Source of the DNA: Telmatactis stephensoni
Lineage: Eukaryota; Cnidaria; Anthozoa; Actiniaria; Isophelliidae
DNA: 64,000 nucleotides
NCBI GenBank assembly: GCA_029948255.1
Contig: JALIZF010001586.1
Span: 129,501 to 193,500 of the forward strand
Direction of reading: 5' to 3'
Shown here: positions 12,050-23,597 of the stretch, in pieces
How the letters are laid out: each line of letters opens with the position of its first letter
Numbering within the stretch: the first letter of the stretch is position 1
Notes under the pieces: model-generated
What the model was told of the DNA's origin: nothing
Database searches by the model: none
The model's input: only the letters and a program-made list of their open reading frames with translations
Program-made: the position numbers and the translations under genes

Positions 12050-15000
12050 TAATCCATAAGCCAATCAACCAATCAACCAATGGAGAGAAAGAAAGAAAGA
12101 GATTAATTAATAATTGATTAATTGATAAATCTATGAGGGAAAGTTAACACTAGTTATGGTGATCCTAATGCTAAAATCTTGATAAGGCTCAAAATATGCT
12201 TTCCTTTGTAACACTTTTTGCTGGTTTTTTTTTTCACTTATTATGCGAAGAAAATGTCTAGAAAATGACTCTTATGGGTCTCTACCATCTTTCTTCTCCC
12301 TTCCCCTCCTCTTAAAGAGGGTTGTTACACGACGGATTTGCTTATTATAAATAGAAATATTTTCTCGATCAATGCTAGCTGTGTTATAAAGGTGGCGATG
12401 GTATACTTGATGATAGCGATCATGTTGACATTTTTAATTAATAGGCATTCAATCAGAGCAAGAAAGTTGTCGTAAAGAAGCTCAAACATCTACCGCAACT
12501 AAACAAGGTACAATTTTACCTGGAACTAGGCTTGATGGCTATTGGAACCGCTACTATGGTTACAGCAATAATACTGCTGTCCTGTCTACAGTAAGTAAAC
12601 GCATGCGCCGATGAAGTATGCCTGAGCTGTTAATAGCTGTGGTCACATACAATATTTAACTGTAGTTATCTCACTTTTGACAATGGTTGTCAACATAGTA
12701 ATCATTGTTACATGTTTGTTAACTATAATTAAATGCTCTGGTGAGACCGCCGCCAATATATTCTTACCAACTGTTTTAGAATAAAAAAGCTTGCCGAGAA
12801 AATCTACGTGCACAAAAGTTTGATGTTGTCACTTTGCTTGGCTAATGTCGTTTACATGGTGGATGTGGCATTCTCAGGTCGAAACAACCATACCGTAAGT
12901 GATAATCAATGTCTTGTAATATGGGATTAAATGATGTCAAAAGTTGCCAAAAGTCTTTGTTTATTGGTCCTGTGAGCGGCTTAATTTGATAGAATTTTGC
13001 TCGTCAACTGAGCTTTCGTTTGAATGGTCGACCAGTTTCCACCGTCTTTTAGCGCTTTCAATGTTATTTCTTGAAGAATAATCGATTTATGAGATTGATC
13101 TTCCGAAATCAACATCAATTAAAAGTTATTTTGCGAAAGTTTTAATTTCGAGTCACCAAATTTAATAGTTTTGATAAGTCTTTCGTGATTTATTCAAAAT
13201 CTAGCTAATCAGCTAGCTAGTTACTTGTAGCTGGTTTGGAGCCGAAGTTTCTCGATCTCCCACTCCTTCTCTGCAAGGAGTGGATTGAATGTTTTACAAG
13301 TCAAATTGAGTATTTTCAGTGTGTACGTTTTCCAGTTTCTTCTTCCTCGCAGAATGTTTTTTTGAGATGAATATTCTTCTTTAAACTTTTACAAACTTCG
13401 CCACTTCAAAACTGACTGGAGTTTGACATCGAATTAAAAACAAAAACAAAAACCTGATGTCATCGATATCTTCCCTAGAGGATATGGAAAATATGTCACT
13501 CGTATCCCGGATGTAGTTTCGTATGAAATTTACGAGTAGCGTACGCGTATTTCCCAGGAAAACACTCGTAGTCTACTCGTGTCTAGATAATAAAATTTTA
13601 TATGACATTATGCTACCTGATCAAAGACTAACCTTAATCTCTCAAAAAAAGAAGGCCTTTGCACGACATGCACTACCTCGAGATCAAGGGTCATCTAATT
13701 ATCTGCAGCTGCACAGAAAGAATAGTTTAGTACAAAAAACTCATTGGACCTCATAGATGTTTGAATGGCAAATATAATTGACTTGCCCCTATTCTTGGTC
13801 TTTAATTTTAGCGACATATACGGTGAGAAATTTATTACTCTTTACATCTATACAAGGTTTCCAGTTGACATCCAGCAGTTTGAGACCCGGGTTGAAGGTA
13901 CTCTAGCTAGAATTCGGTATGTGCTCATAGTATTGAAGATCAAGTTCTAAATAACAGCCCATTCTAAAGCTCTTATAAGTGAATACAGTAAAAAGCCCGA
14001 ATTGACATTTTTTACTGATCATATAAAGAACCTGTTTTTGAAAGCCGATTTTGCCAGTTGACTGCCGTCTTGTATAAGCCTTTACCTTTATGACGTTCCA
14101 TACTTCTATGTACACCAGAATCCTCTTTAATAATCTTTCATATTCAAATTTAAAAATCCCTAGGGAATATAAACATATATTCTTACATTGATGAACAATA
14201 GATACTCCAAAAGAATTGTGGTATAGAGAGAGGTATGAAAGGTCATAATGCTAAAGGCTTATATTATTCTTCATCCTTAGATGCGGTCCCTTCGAAGAGC
14301 TCGCACAAGGCATGACTATCTAGTGCGTCGCGCTCAAAGATGAGGTTGATGAATGAAGGGCATTGTTTCTTTAACGTTTTCAGCCATGACGTACTTTATA
14401 TAATATGATTTTACGAGCTCGCGATCTGATTGGTCAATCAGCAATAGGTTATTAGAGTACAGATAATAGAAGTGACGTCACAAGATCAAGCCTATTTCAT
14501 TCGTAAAATAAACAAAAATTTCATCAGTAAACACAAGAAAATCTATCCCTTTATTGCACAATCCCTCGCGACCAAGTCAAAACAAGTCTGGGAAAATCCC
14601 CGCCATTTTCTGTTGGTGGACGCGCGCGTTTGTACACCCGAACGGCGGGAAAAGGTAATGTAATGAAAGGAAAGCAAACCTCTTTGCTTTTAAGTTGATT
14701 TTTACGCAAATAACACGGAAAAAGACACAGCAAATGTAAATGTTTCCTTCAGGTTGCGGGTTTTTCAAGCTGACGTCTTCTTTAAACTGGAACCAAAACG
14801 TTTCGAGCTGTAAAATACAATTTGTGAGCTTTTTTCGGTCGAGTATTTTGGATGTTTGTCGAGGAGTTACAGTCTTCACTCAACGTTGTAAAACCAAGAA
14901 TGTAATTAAATCTGAGTCTGAGACTCATTCAATATTTCTACGATTTCTGAAAACAAAGATTTGAGGTCAACATGCTTGTTGAAGACGACGACCAGAAGTT

Positions 15001-15935
15001 TCTTTACTTATCAGAATACATTCTTGTACCGATAAGTACGCCTCGCAAATTTCAAGAGTTTGGATGTAAAGACAGGGCGGAAAAACGTTTTACAGCCTCC
15101 ATTTATAAGGACACCATAGGTTTTTAAGGCTCAATATTTTGTATACAAGCCGTTTTAGACACAAAGAACAAAATATCAAATAATATCAAAATTTGGTGCA
15201 TCCGTTTCTGAGATATAATGTCCTGTACTTTGGGAGAGGTGACATTTTGGTCAGCAGAAAAATCATTGTTTTGATAAATATCCCCACGAAGCTTTACTGT
15301 AATGTCACAAGGTTTTGTAAAAAGTTTTTATTAAAGCCAGTAAAAGTGTAACGGTTACTGTTTTTCATACTTCATCATCAATGTATGAAAAAACTATGAA
15401 AATGGCCGCTTAGCTGTTTTTCCGCTATGTCGGATGTAAACCAAAGATTGCATGGGACATGTCAGGCAAAGTAGATTTTAAGGAAATCTAATCATCTGTT
15501 CGAAAAAATGAGGTAACTTAATGAATTAGGTAAGAACAGAAACACTATTTTGTGTATAATTTTGTATGATAGTATCCTGTCAAATTTTGTCAATTTGTGG
15601 AAAAACGCGCGCTCTGTTTTCCTAAATTTGATTCTCAATTTTGCTTTCTGCTTTGCTCTTAAAATTCTTTTATATAAAGCAAATAGATCACTAGGCATAG
15701 CTATGTTCTGTACTCTGATGAAACACTCTTGAAGCTGTAAAACACGAAAAAAGCTCGTCTATAGTTACGGCTCGTGCTTTCTATAACTTTTTTCGTGTTC
15801 TACAGCTCCAGTCGTGTTCCATCAGAGTACAGAACATAGTTACGCCTGATCTATTTGTTAAATGTGAAGCATATTAGTAGCTATTGAGCAAGTTTTCCGT
15901 TTTGCTGCACAGTTAGAAAAAAAAGAAAGAAAGAC

Positions 15936-16022
<87 letters not shown>

Positions 16023-19000
16023 AAAGAAAGAAAGAAAGAAAGAAAGAAAACGGCAACCAGTAAAAAGACACGCGCTGCCGATCTAGACTGGGTTGCCTAC
16101 GGCAACCAGTAACTAGTTTCTAAAATCTTTGTCACGTACTTTGTCACGTTGTCAGCTTTTGAGTGTTTTATTTATTTTTCCGAATATTGTATCTAATTAG
16201 GCTTCAACCAGGCTCTAACATAAATGGGAAAATAAAAGAAGGTGGAGTGCCCCAATACACACCAGGGGATATGACCGCGTAGGACATTTCTAATCAGTTT
16301 GGTTTTGCTACTTTTACCCGTAATGGCTATTGCTTTTGGGGCAGTTATTTTATGTGAATATGGCTTCGGTAACAAAACAGTTTCCCAAATCCGCTATGAA
16401 GATATCTCCAAAATGACAAAACTAAAACTCAAAATGAAAAATTATACAAAGTCGTCTATGATTAACCTGAAAAAAGAAGCGTTAGTTACCCCCTGTGTTC
16501 TTGGTTTTCACTGACGTCTATGAAAAAATCTAGGTATAAATAAAATGTACTTTCACGTGAGAGAGCAAGTAAAACTCTGTAACTCTGCAAAAGTTTGAGC
16601 CAAAACGACTTTTTGCTGCAAAGATATATGCGATTTTATATGCTAATTCTTTAGTAAGAAATGTAGGGTGCCGTCATGTTTGTATTGCTCGAAGGGACAC
16701 CAACATCACAGTAGTTGAGAGCCCTGAGTAAAATTAAAGTACTTCGATGTAAAAGATTGATTGAAATTCTGTAACTCTACAAAATTTTGAGCTGAAACGA
16801 TCTTGTGTTGCAAGGATATAAGCGATTTTATATGCTCGATCTTTAGTACTAAGAAGTGTATGGAACCGCCATATTGGTATCTTTCCAAGGGGCACCAACA
16901 TGGCGGCCAGATACCAAGTGGCGAAGTCATATTAAAACTACAACTAAATCGTTTATGTCGATTGAAATGTTCATCAAACGAAAGTTATATTAGCGCTAGC
17001 TTCATTGTTCAAGCAAGATATGTGGATTTTGTGGCAAAAATGTCTGGTTTTATGGCTCTTGAAAATCGTGACAATATGGCGTGACAGTATTTTGGTTCTC
17101 GATAACTTGAATAAAGACAAATAACCAAAATAGTTCAAATATTCAGTAATTATATATTTCGAGAATATATAGAAAATACGATAAAGCCGATTTATAGTTT
17201 ATAATTTAATTTTTAGGCATTATTGACATGAGAAAGTAGAGAAAAAGACTTGAAGCTTTTTTAAAATGTCATTCTGTATTTCAGTATTAAGTCTGACTTC
17301 AAACTATACAGTTGCATTGATGTATATTGAAGCAAATTCTGGAAACGTCTACTACAAAGGGTCATTTTACTGCGGTTTTCGGTATTCTGCGAACTCTGAC
17401 CTTCAAACAGTCCGTTGGAATTTGGTTATTCGCTTCCTTCCACCTCAACAAAACATCAAAAAATCAATACCAAAATTTGCTAAAATCCTACCAAATGACC
17501 AAATGTGATCTTTAGACGATATATGTATTAGCTATACTATCATTTTGGTATTAATAGTTCTTCGCATTAGTGATTTTGACTTTTGATTGACAGAAGCAAA
17601 AACGCAAATTAGCGGTTGGCGTTTGAAAGTTTGAGCTCGCAGAATACCGAAAACCGCAGTAAATGTTTTGAGGAAACTGGAAAAACGTCTGGGAGTCACA
17701 GAGAGAAACAATCAAACCGGTCCAAATGTCGACTCCGGTACAAAAGTGAGAAGATAGCGTTTTACCATTACCACCCTGATTGGTTGATCTGCAAATTAAG
17801 AGCAGATCATTTTATTGTGCGTTTATATATTTTTTTCAAAGGCGCCTTTGACCGTAATTGCTGCTAAAGGCTAAGGATTACACAAAATGCACTTCATGGA
17901 AGTAACAAATATACTAAATGGGTAAAAACATTCAGCTCTCAATGCTTCATGGACTTCCGCTCTGCACATATAGCTCAATCCACGAGTTATATCCGCCATT
18001 GGCGGTTTGATTATGTAAACGTGGGTGGTCACTCAACCAGCGTGCGCGTTATATCTCAAATATTTTACAAATTTCTATTAGGTCGTGTGTACAAGTTTGG
18101 CAGTAGTTCAGCACTACTTTCACACAGCTGTCTTTACGTGGATGTCAGCAGAAGCTTTACATTTGTACTTCATGATCGTCAAAGTATTTGTGGCTAATCA
18201 ACATTATCTGACCTACACTTTCATTGGCTGGGGTAAGTTTGGGTCAGTGACACAACTTTATTTGTTAATAATATTAACATATTGATGTCCAGAACGCTAA
18301 TAATTCCTTGGATTTTATGGATTTATTTTCAAGGTATTCCAGCAGTAATTGTTGGCATTACAGCAGCTGTCATGCCATCTACCTACGATATGACTGTCAC
18401 ACAACACGACATGCACTGTGGCCCTTTGAAGCTTACAATTTTGGCCGAAAGAGACTTGTAAGTTGTTTCAGAGTTGATTTTGAATAAAACTTTCTACTTC
18501 TCACATGCAAAATAACCTTTTTCAGTTGCTGGCTAAATGATGGCTTCTGGAAATATAACGGTCCTATAATTGCGCTTCTTCTGGTGAGTGTTTAAGGGAG
18601 ATTGGATGTGATGACGAAATACAAATCAGGCTCGTAACATGGTATATGGGATCAGAGATCAAGCCCCAAATTATGGCTAGGATCAGAGATCAGAGGCCAG
18701 GGCTCAGGGATCAAATGGGTGGGATCGAGGATCAGGGACATTGGGTCAGGATCAGGGATCAGCTCAGTTTTTTGCACCAAGGATCAGGGATCAAAAATTT
18801 CTAAAAATATGGGCTCAGGAATCAAAATTTCCGTAAAAACCCGGGATCAGTGAGACGAAAATATACCATGTTACGAGCCTGACAAATTAATAAACAAACA
18901 AACAAACAAACAAAGTGAGAGGTTGATTAGAAAAGCTAAAGAATTCTTTCAAGTTGATTACTGATATGTTTATTGGTTTATTGATTTTTATTTATTTTTT

Positions 19001-22000
19001 ATTGAGTTTGTTGATTTATTGATTTATTATCCTGTTACGTTTGGCTTGCCTGGCAATTAATAAGAAGAAACAGACCGGAACTTCACATACATGGGCCCAC
19101 AGTAATTGGTTACCGCACTGTTGTGGTGTCCCTGCCTTATATTGTATTTTTTTGTTTACTAAAGCGAAGCTCAATAAACATAAACATAAACAATAGTAAA
19201 AACAATTTTTGTTGTGTTTAAATTATAAGCTTTCGGTTGGCTCATTTCCTTAGATCAACCTCGTTCTCTTCTTCGTATTTCTTCGAATTGTGTTTGGAAA
19301 GTTGTCTCAAAGGTTTGCACATGACAAACTGAAGAAAGCAAAGTAAGTACAAAACAAGTCACAAATGACTTAGAGAAAATAAAATTTTGAAGTCATTGTG
19401 TTCTTATTATTGTGAATCCTTAGAAAGAGCATCAAATGTGTGGCAGCTGTATTTCCTCTCCTTGGTTTAGCCTGGTTGTTGGGTTTTCTTGGAAAGTTGC
19501 ACTGGTTCCTTAATTACATCTTTATCATCATAAACTCGTCGCAGGTAAAACATTGTACATTGTGATTTCAAATAGCCTTGACTATAACAAGATAAGAGAT
19601 GATCGTCGAGGCATTTCAGGAATCACCACAAAAGTGTCTTGAAATGTTCGAATACACCGATACTGCACGGTTTACTAAAGCCCGGATTGCTTCACAGCTC
19701 ACGTGATGTGGGTGATGTCAGTGATTCTCGCAGTCTACACTCGTACTAATACTATAGGGATTCATTTAAAAAGTATCCACTTTGCATGGAAAGCGTTTTC
19801 GAATATCAATCTAGTGTGGTCGACAGCGTAAACGTTTCTATTAGTGTACGTAGAACTGACAAGGATAAGCAGGCTAGTGGCGGGCCTTTTATGGATATTA
19901 CTAGCTAGTTTGCAGATATATTAGAGAAAACAAAAACTTGATCATAAGTCGAGAGGTAGTATTATTGGTATTACGAGTAGCCAGGGGCGCTTCCGGAATC
20001 AGCAAATATATTAAGTACTAATACTTGATTTTTACGTACTCAGGGCATTCTGATATCCATATTCCACTGCTTTTTGGACCATCAGGTATTATTAACATAG
20101 CCTCCATAACCCTTCCGGGCAAAGGCTGCATGCTAAGTAATCACCTTTACTAACGACTATCATTACATCATGCAATATGCGATTCCCCGGGATCCATTCT
20201 CGTTGAAAACCTGTCCATAGACGTCATCAGTGTCCTGTACCCACATTTGCTTTGGTATTTCAGGTCAGGGAGGCACTAGATAAACGTAGGCAAAAGAAGA
20301 AGGCGACAACAGATTTGGATACCAAGTCAAAACGGATCAATTGTCAGCATGTAGACAATTATGGTAAGATGAAACTACTAATAGTATCCAGATTAATTTC
20401 CTATTTTGCAATTAAGATTGCATCATATCCCTTCACAATGAATAATTGAGTAGTTCAAAATTTCTTTGTGCGCAGGCATATGTTAAAAAGGAAGATAATT
20501 GTGTCATCTGCGTTAAATTTTTGATCTTTTAATTTAACACGCTTTCGGTCATGTTCGCCATCATCAGGGTTTTGAACGTACTTGTTTCATATGTATGTAA
20601 TTAAGGTGGCTCGATACAGTTTTTTTATTGACCATGCTATCGTTTTTCACTCTACGAATTGAGCAACTTATTCTTGACCAACAGAAACGGTTTTTACACC
20701 AGTTATTGCACTTTAATCAAAGTTTTGATTTTTGTCTGTTTCACTTCGATTTGTGTTGCATAGCAACGGTAAGCAAAGATCGCTGAAATTAGTTTTTTCT
20801 CAAATATCTTTTGAAATCGAGCAAGGGACAATATGGGCAATAAACTACATACCAAAACAAAGAAATTAAGGCTAAATCCAAAAAAAATTACCAAGCTGTT
20901 TTCGAACAAATCACAAAAACCTAAATAATGCATGCGAATTTGCCAATTACCAGTCCTTTATTCTAAATCACTTCAATCAAAGAGTTTGGATTCTAGGTTA
21001 TCTCCTTTACCTTGGTATGTACTTTGTTGCATAGTATTTGGGTGCCGGGTATTCTTTGAAATCAAGAGATATTTCAGAGTATCGAGATTCTTCTATCATA
21101 TTGATCTACAGAAAGACGGCATTATTTTCCAATAATGTCGTCTCAAATCAGCGCCCGTGATTGTCCCAAACATCGAGAACTGCATCGAATTGGCTTTCTT
21201 CAAAACTACAAAAAAACTACTGAAAATCAATTCAAAATTGAGCAGCAAATATGAAACAACTTTTTAGATAATATCCGTGATAAAACGACCGAAAACAACG
21301 ACATATTTAAGTATTGAAACTGAACTGGAAACTGACTTAAAACTAGATAAATTAATAACTACACAATGTTCACGAAAAGAAGTAAAAAGAAATCATCCTA
21401 TGTAAAAAAATTCCGTCTGATACTGAAGTATAATCAGTACTTTCGTTTTCGTTTTTGGCTTCAACGACTTCAAAGTCACAGCAAAAGTGAATTTTCAGCA
21501 AAACAAACAAATTGTCCTTTATGAAGACAAAAACGGTATTGTTTTAAAAAATATGAAACAAGAAAATTCTTAAATAAGATAAACAGGGAATACACAAGAC
21601 TAGTGTGGGCTACCTTTTTAATATATACCTTTCAATAACTTTTCAGTATCATTCCTTTAGAAGCTATATTTTGACAAACTTTCACTTTCACATGCCGGTC
21701 AGCTTGATTTTCTTTCGCCAGTACATTTTGAAGAAATAGCAAAAAGAAATCTATTGGCGCGACTCCGCCAATACCGAATATATTTTCTCCCAACTAGTCG
21801 TCATTGTAAACCGATAATGCCGTCTCAAAATCGCGTTTAGTTTATAAAAACTGATTTCAGTCTTGTTTTTATATAGTTGCCATGGTAACACCAATTACAC
21901 TGAAACTGACAGGAAAATCAATGTGATTAGACTAGGGTAAGCTTATCACTTAATAAGCTAATCAATAAATTTCATTTTTTGAATTGTTTGTAATTTATTC

Positions 22001-23505
22001 AAAAACGGCTTAGTAAAATTTTTCAATTGTGCCTTAATTCACTTCGTTGCCCTTGTCTAGACCTGCTCAAGTTCAAAAGATATTTTAGAAAAATTGATTT
22101 CAGCCATCTTTGTTTACCGTTGTTATGGGAATACAAATTGAAGTGAAACAGACAAAAATCAAAACTTTGATTCAAGTCCAATAACTGGTGTAAAAACCGT
22201 TTTGGTTGGTGAAGAGTAAGTTGCTCATTTCGTGGAGTGAAAAACGGACGCATGGTCAATAAGAGCTATATCGAGTCACCTTAAGAAAAAATGTTGCTTT
22301 GGTATTACAAACAGCGCGGGAAAATTAATAGAATGACAAAGAAAACAATAGCACAAGCTGTTGCAGTTGAATTATGCATAGATAAGCTTAAAATGAACTG
22401 AACTGTTGTTTATTTCTAGTGTGTATTTCATTATTATAATTACAATTTAAATAGTTCGTTTTAGGAAATATATATACATATAGAAATACAAAACTTGTAC
22501 AATAACGTATAGAAACTGATAATTAAGTGACACTGAGAATGGAAGCTAACTAACCTTTCGTTTTCTAGTTAGCCCCGTAGCTGCTTTTTTTGTGTTAATG
22601 TCTATTACAGATCATGACACTAAGACAAAAACACGGACACACATACAAACATAAACACAAGGACGATGAAAACGACACTCTTATATCGTATGAAACAATT
22701 ATAGTTATGATATATATGATGATTAATTAATATGAATCAAGTAGGAACAATTACAGACGTTGTTCGTTAAGAAGATGCTCTTTCAATTGTTTTTTGAAGG
22801 ACCTAATGCTTGAGGATTTGAGGTAGACTGGGAGGTATTTCCATTTATCAATTGCCACAAACGAGAAGTGATCTTTCTCTTACTTTATTTATCAGATTAA
22901 ATGATGGTATTTTTCTACCTTTAGGATGTGATCAGCCTAATAATAATCACGAAAACGCGTTTGAAAATGTTGATGTTCCACAAAGCGAAGGTAAAACATC
23001 AGTTATGGAGGTAATGTGGATATAATTCTGGAATTCCTTTGGAGCAACGAAACAGACAGTCAGACAAACAGCCTGGCAGGCAGGTTAGGAAGGTAGACAC
23101 AGAGAAATAATTAACGAGCTGCCTCTCTTTTCATTCACTTCTATGCCCTCCGTCCTTTATCTAATTACTGTTTGCTTACCTATGAAACCAAACAGAAGTG
23201 GTTCCCATGACAACAAATAACCAAGCAGCAGATGTTATCGATCGTGGTGATTATGTGCAATGTGAAGGTAAGTTATCAACTCTATATTTGAAATTTGTTA
23301 GATTGTGAGGCCTGGGACCGAACCCAATATAAAGTACTATATACATTCAGGTATACGTACGTCAAAGCGCAGGTAAAACTGTCAGTTAGGTATCAAGAAA
23401 AGCCATTCAAAGCAGTTCAAAATATCAATGCTTACCTTCTACATTACAGAAAATCAAGAAGATCAGATCCAAGACAAGTTCACTCCTGAGGACACGAAAC
23501 TCTAG
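1..23505 (+). CDS. Adhesion-type (class B2) 7TM receptor, 3' portion of gene, 18 exons
   Basis: A cell-surface G-protein-coupled receptor of the secretin/adhesion superfamily. Exons read from GT-AG borders: 1-31, 215-400, 9920-10027, 10769-10857, 11016-11181, 11618-11695, 12445-12590, 12780-12894, 18082-18232, 18334-18457, 18526-18583, 19254-19342, 19424-19544, 20044-20085, 20264-20363, 22925-22990, 23196-23267, 23450-23505. All junction phases agree and the sum is an exact multiple of three (598 codons plus stop). Family hallmarks are [12 protein letters not shown] in helix 3, CWL..GFW...GP before helix 5, [12 protein letters not shown] in helix 6 and [10 protein letters not shown] after helix 7. 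The 5' end lies outside the window, so the N terminus and any adhesion domains are unseen. Ligand and pathway cannot be told. The family call is strong; the small ectodomain exons are less certain than the helix exons. Confidence 0.85.
401..1885. other. Receptor intron, little recognisable
   Basis: No exon is supported here. Bases around 710-800 resemble 42105-42215 (shared words such as aaaattgcacgaccgcg), so they are a short dispersed repeat. At 1178-1250 (+) a weak tRNA-like A-box/B-box pair (TGGTTGACTTAG, then GGTTTGAATATC) suggests a decayed tRNA-derived SINE. A (GTT)n run lies at 1818-1846. Confidence 0.35.
2198..2253. repeat. 28-bp perfect tandem duplication
   Basis: Unit 2198-2225 is repeated exactly at 2226-2253 (begins ggcactgcattcc). 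It sits inside the 1888-5789 element. Confidence 0.85.
3605..4397. repeat. Minisatellite, about 129 bp x 6
   Basis: Unit begins near catgagttaccaaggctcaa and ends at atgtaatcaagcaatgtgta. Copies begin near 3616, 3745, 3874, 4001, 4131 and 4260, with a last partial copy near 4390. Copies differ by small indels such as one extra attacta. Reading frames across it are repeat artefacts. Confidence 0.9.
4417..4618. repeat. Two tandem copies of about 103 bp
   Basis: The stretch starting catactaatgattcaacgg occurs at about 4418 and again at about 4522, each containing aagccaagtggttggcgg and ending near gcaaatatg. Divergence is a few percent. Confidence 0.85.
5088..5282. repeat. (ATGAA)n microsatellite, about 39 units
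   Basis: An essentially uninterrupted pentanucleotide array of about 195 bp inside the 1888-5789 element. The lack of interruptions suggests it is young or often length-changing. Confidence 0.97.
6715..7311 (+). pseudogene. 3' end of a decayed non-LTR (LINE) ORF2
   Basis: Translation from about 6738 gives [17 protein letters not shown], then [14 protein letters not shown] and later [15 protein letters not shown]. This resembles the segment just after the reverse-transcriptase domain of CR1/L2-like retrotransposons (YCSVVWGNC, LQKRAARxI). Near 7087 the frame changes and continues as [20 protein letters not shown] to a stop near 7215, so there is a frameshift. A 3' tail ending ccaataaagtttattg follows and abuts the fold-back element at 7312. 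Only about 160 codons remain and it cannot be functional. Confidence 0.75.
7740..7862. repeat. Palindromic MITE nested in the left arm of the fold-back
   Basis: Within the left arm, cttattgactgggacc followed by agcagtatgttttgtggtcc is mirrored by ggaccacaaaacatactg about 60 bases on, ending near ctcagtcc. A counterpart palindrome lies at about 9278-9432 in the right arm. The arms are therefore hairpins within a hairpin. Confidence 0.7.
9278..9432. repeat. Palindromic segment nested in the right arm of the fold-back
   Basis: At 9280-9324 tcccagtcaataagtgttaa is directly mirrored around attattt by acacttattgactggga. Further out, ggaccacaaaacatactg recurs inverted. It corresponds to 7740-7862 but has an extra terminal palindrome. 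Confidence 0.7.
10039..10143. repeat. (GAGATA)n microsatellite next to a splice donor
   Basis: About 17 units of a hexanucleotide begin 12 bases after the donor of the receptor exon ending at 10027. Confidence 0.95.
10264..10407. repeat. (TGTCTC)n microsatellite
   Basis: About 24 uninterrupted hexanucleotide units in the same 741-bp intron as the GAGATA array. The two are purine- and pyrimidine-rich on the same strand. Confidence 0.95.
10951..10995. repeat. (ATTC)n tetranucleotide run upstream of an acceptor
   Basis: A short cattcattcattcatt run, grading into catccatcc, ends about 20 bases before the receptor acceptor at 11015 and contributes to its pyrimidine-rich context. Confidence 0.85.
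11820..11940 (-). mobile_element. tRNA-derived SINE remnant
   Basis: On the minus strand, a tRNA-like head spans about 11937-11864. It has an A-box-like TTGGTTAGTGCG and, about 40 bases on, a B-box-like GAGTTTGATACC, followed by a tRNA-unrelated tail. The stems do not form a clean cloverleaf, so this is a SINE head rather than a tRNA gene. It lies in the intron 11696-12444. Confidence 0.5.
11982..12052. repeat. (CAAT)n microsatellite
   Basis: About 17 units of a tetranucleotide with flanking degenerate units (aatcaacc, gatcaat) on both sides, in intron 11696-12444. Confidence 0.95.
12445..20085 (+). CDS. Seven-transmembrane exons of the receptor
   Basis: Helix 1 lies in 12445-12590 ([16 protein letters not shown]), helix 2 in 12780-12894 ([15 protein letters not shown]), helix 3 in 18082-18232, helix 4 and loop 2 in 18334-18457 and 18526-18583, helix 5 in 19254-19342 ([13 protein letters not shown]), helix 6 in 19424-19544 and helix 7 in 20044-20085. 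A cysteine at the outer end of helix 3 (VVCTS) and the CWL cysteine in loop 2 are placed for the conserved disulfide. The intron between helices 2 and 3 is 5.2 kb, the others mostly below 0.7 kb. One intron (18584-19253) carries a 255-bp MITE. Confidence 0.88.
12895..15680. other. First half of the 5.2-kb receptor intron
   Basis: I see no exon supported by splice signals and no clear inverted repeats here. Reading frames of 60-100 codons occur on both strands without family resemblance or good composition. Confidence 0.4.
15681..15859. mobile_element. 180-bp hairpin element
   Basis: The arms aaatagatca...ctatgttctgtactctgatg and the matching complement ending at tgatctattt pair almost fully. 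The inner part (aagctgtaaaacacgaaaaa with its inverse) also pairs, leaving a loop of about 40 bases. It is a small fold-back/MITE inside a receptor intron. Confidence 0.75.
15918..16049. repeat. (GAAA)n microsatellite
   Basis: About 32 tetranucleotide units with one or two single-base slips. Confidence 0.95.
16560..16925. repeat. Diverged tandem duplication, about 180 bp x 2
   Basis: The segment with ctctgtaactctgcaaaag, gcgattttatatgct and gacaccaacat (about 16567-16700) recurs as ctctacaaaattttgagc, gcgattttatatgct and gcaccaacatgg (about 16757-16905). Identity is about 75-80 percent by eye. Confidence 0.7.
17363..17665. repeat. Spaced inverted repeat, about 31 bp arms
   Basis: tttactgcggttttcggtat at about 17367 is mirrored by ataccgaaaaccgcagtaaa at about 17646, with more pairing outward. 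The 240-bp spacer has no recognised content. Confidence 0.6.
18627..18881. mobile_element. 255-bp MITE with 6-bp target duplication
   Basis: The left end CAGGCTCGTAACATGGTATA is mirrored at the right end (ATACCATGTTACGAGCCTG, ending 18881). Direct flanks ACAAAT stand at 18621-18626 and 18882-18887. The interior is a run of gggatcag-like words. It lies in the receptor intron after 18583. Confidence 0.8.
20264..23505 (+). CDS. Cytoplasmic tail exons and stop of the receptor
   Basis: After helix 7, [13 protein letters not shown] is the usual basic start of the class B2 tail. Exons 20264-20363, 22925-22990, 23196-23267 and 23450-23505 follow in matching phase 1 and end in GDYVQCE, then [18 protein letters not shown] and TAG. 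The tail is short (about 97 residues after helix 7), acidic and Asn/Gln-rich, with no recognised PDZ ligand. A 2.56-kb intron (20364-22924) hosts a TTAA-flanked element. No clear AATAAA was found within the first 300 bases after the stop. Confidence 0.75.
20605..22280. mobile_element. 1.68-kb fold-back element flanked by TTAA
   Basis: TTAA stands at 20601-20604 and 22281-22284. Inside, GGTGGCTCGATACAG pairs with the complement of GGTGACTCGATATAG. The inverted similarity continues for about 220 bp per arm (e.g. aaaacggtttttacaccagt and atcaaagttttgatttttgt on both arms). No transposase frame is present. TTAA target duplication is the piggyBac signature, though other families can mimic it. It lies in receptor intron 20364-22924. 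Confidence 0.75.
22390..22520. repeat. Dispersed repeat shared with 26445-26560
   Basis: tttcattataattacaatt, then atagttcgttttaggaaata and tagaaatacaaaacttgt, match 26460-26545 with few differences. It may be the 3' tail of the LINE fragment that lies next to it on the minus strand. Confidence 0.6.
22755..22885 (-). pseudogene. LINE ORF2 C-terminal scrap
   Basis: Minus-strand translation from about 22885 gives [19 protein letters not shown] followed by [17 protein letters not shown] and a stop. This is the LWNxLPxxLR...SFKxxLKxxLL end typical of CR1/L2-type non-LTR elements. About 40 codons remain, inside the receptor intron just before exon 22925. Confidence 0.55.
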
Positions 23506-23597
23506 ATATCTTCAAAGGAAGAGCTAGTTTTAGCACGTTGAACACGAACTTAGAAAAAAAGTTTATCTTTTTTAATTTCATGTTAAACGTGCCTCAC

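Noticed and set aside
14577..14879. 100-codon minus-strand frame ([14 protein letters not shown]...)
   Set aside because: The plus strand is also open, there is no family resemblance, and it lies inside a receptor intron.
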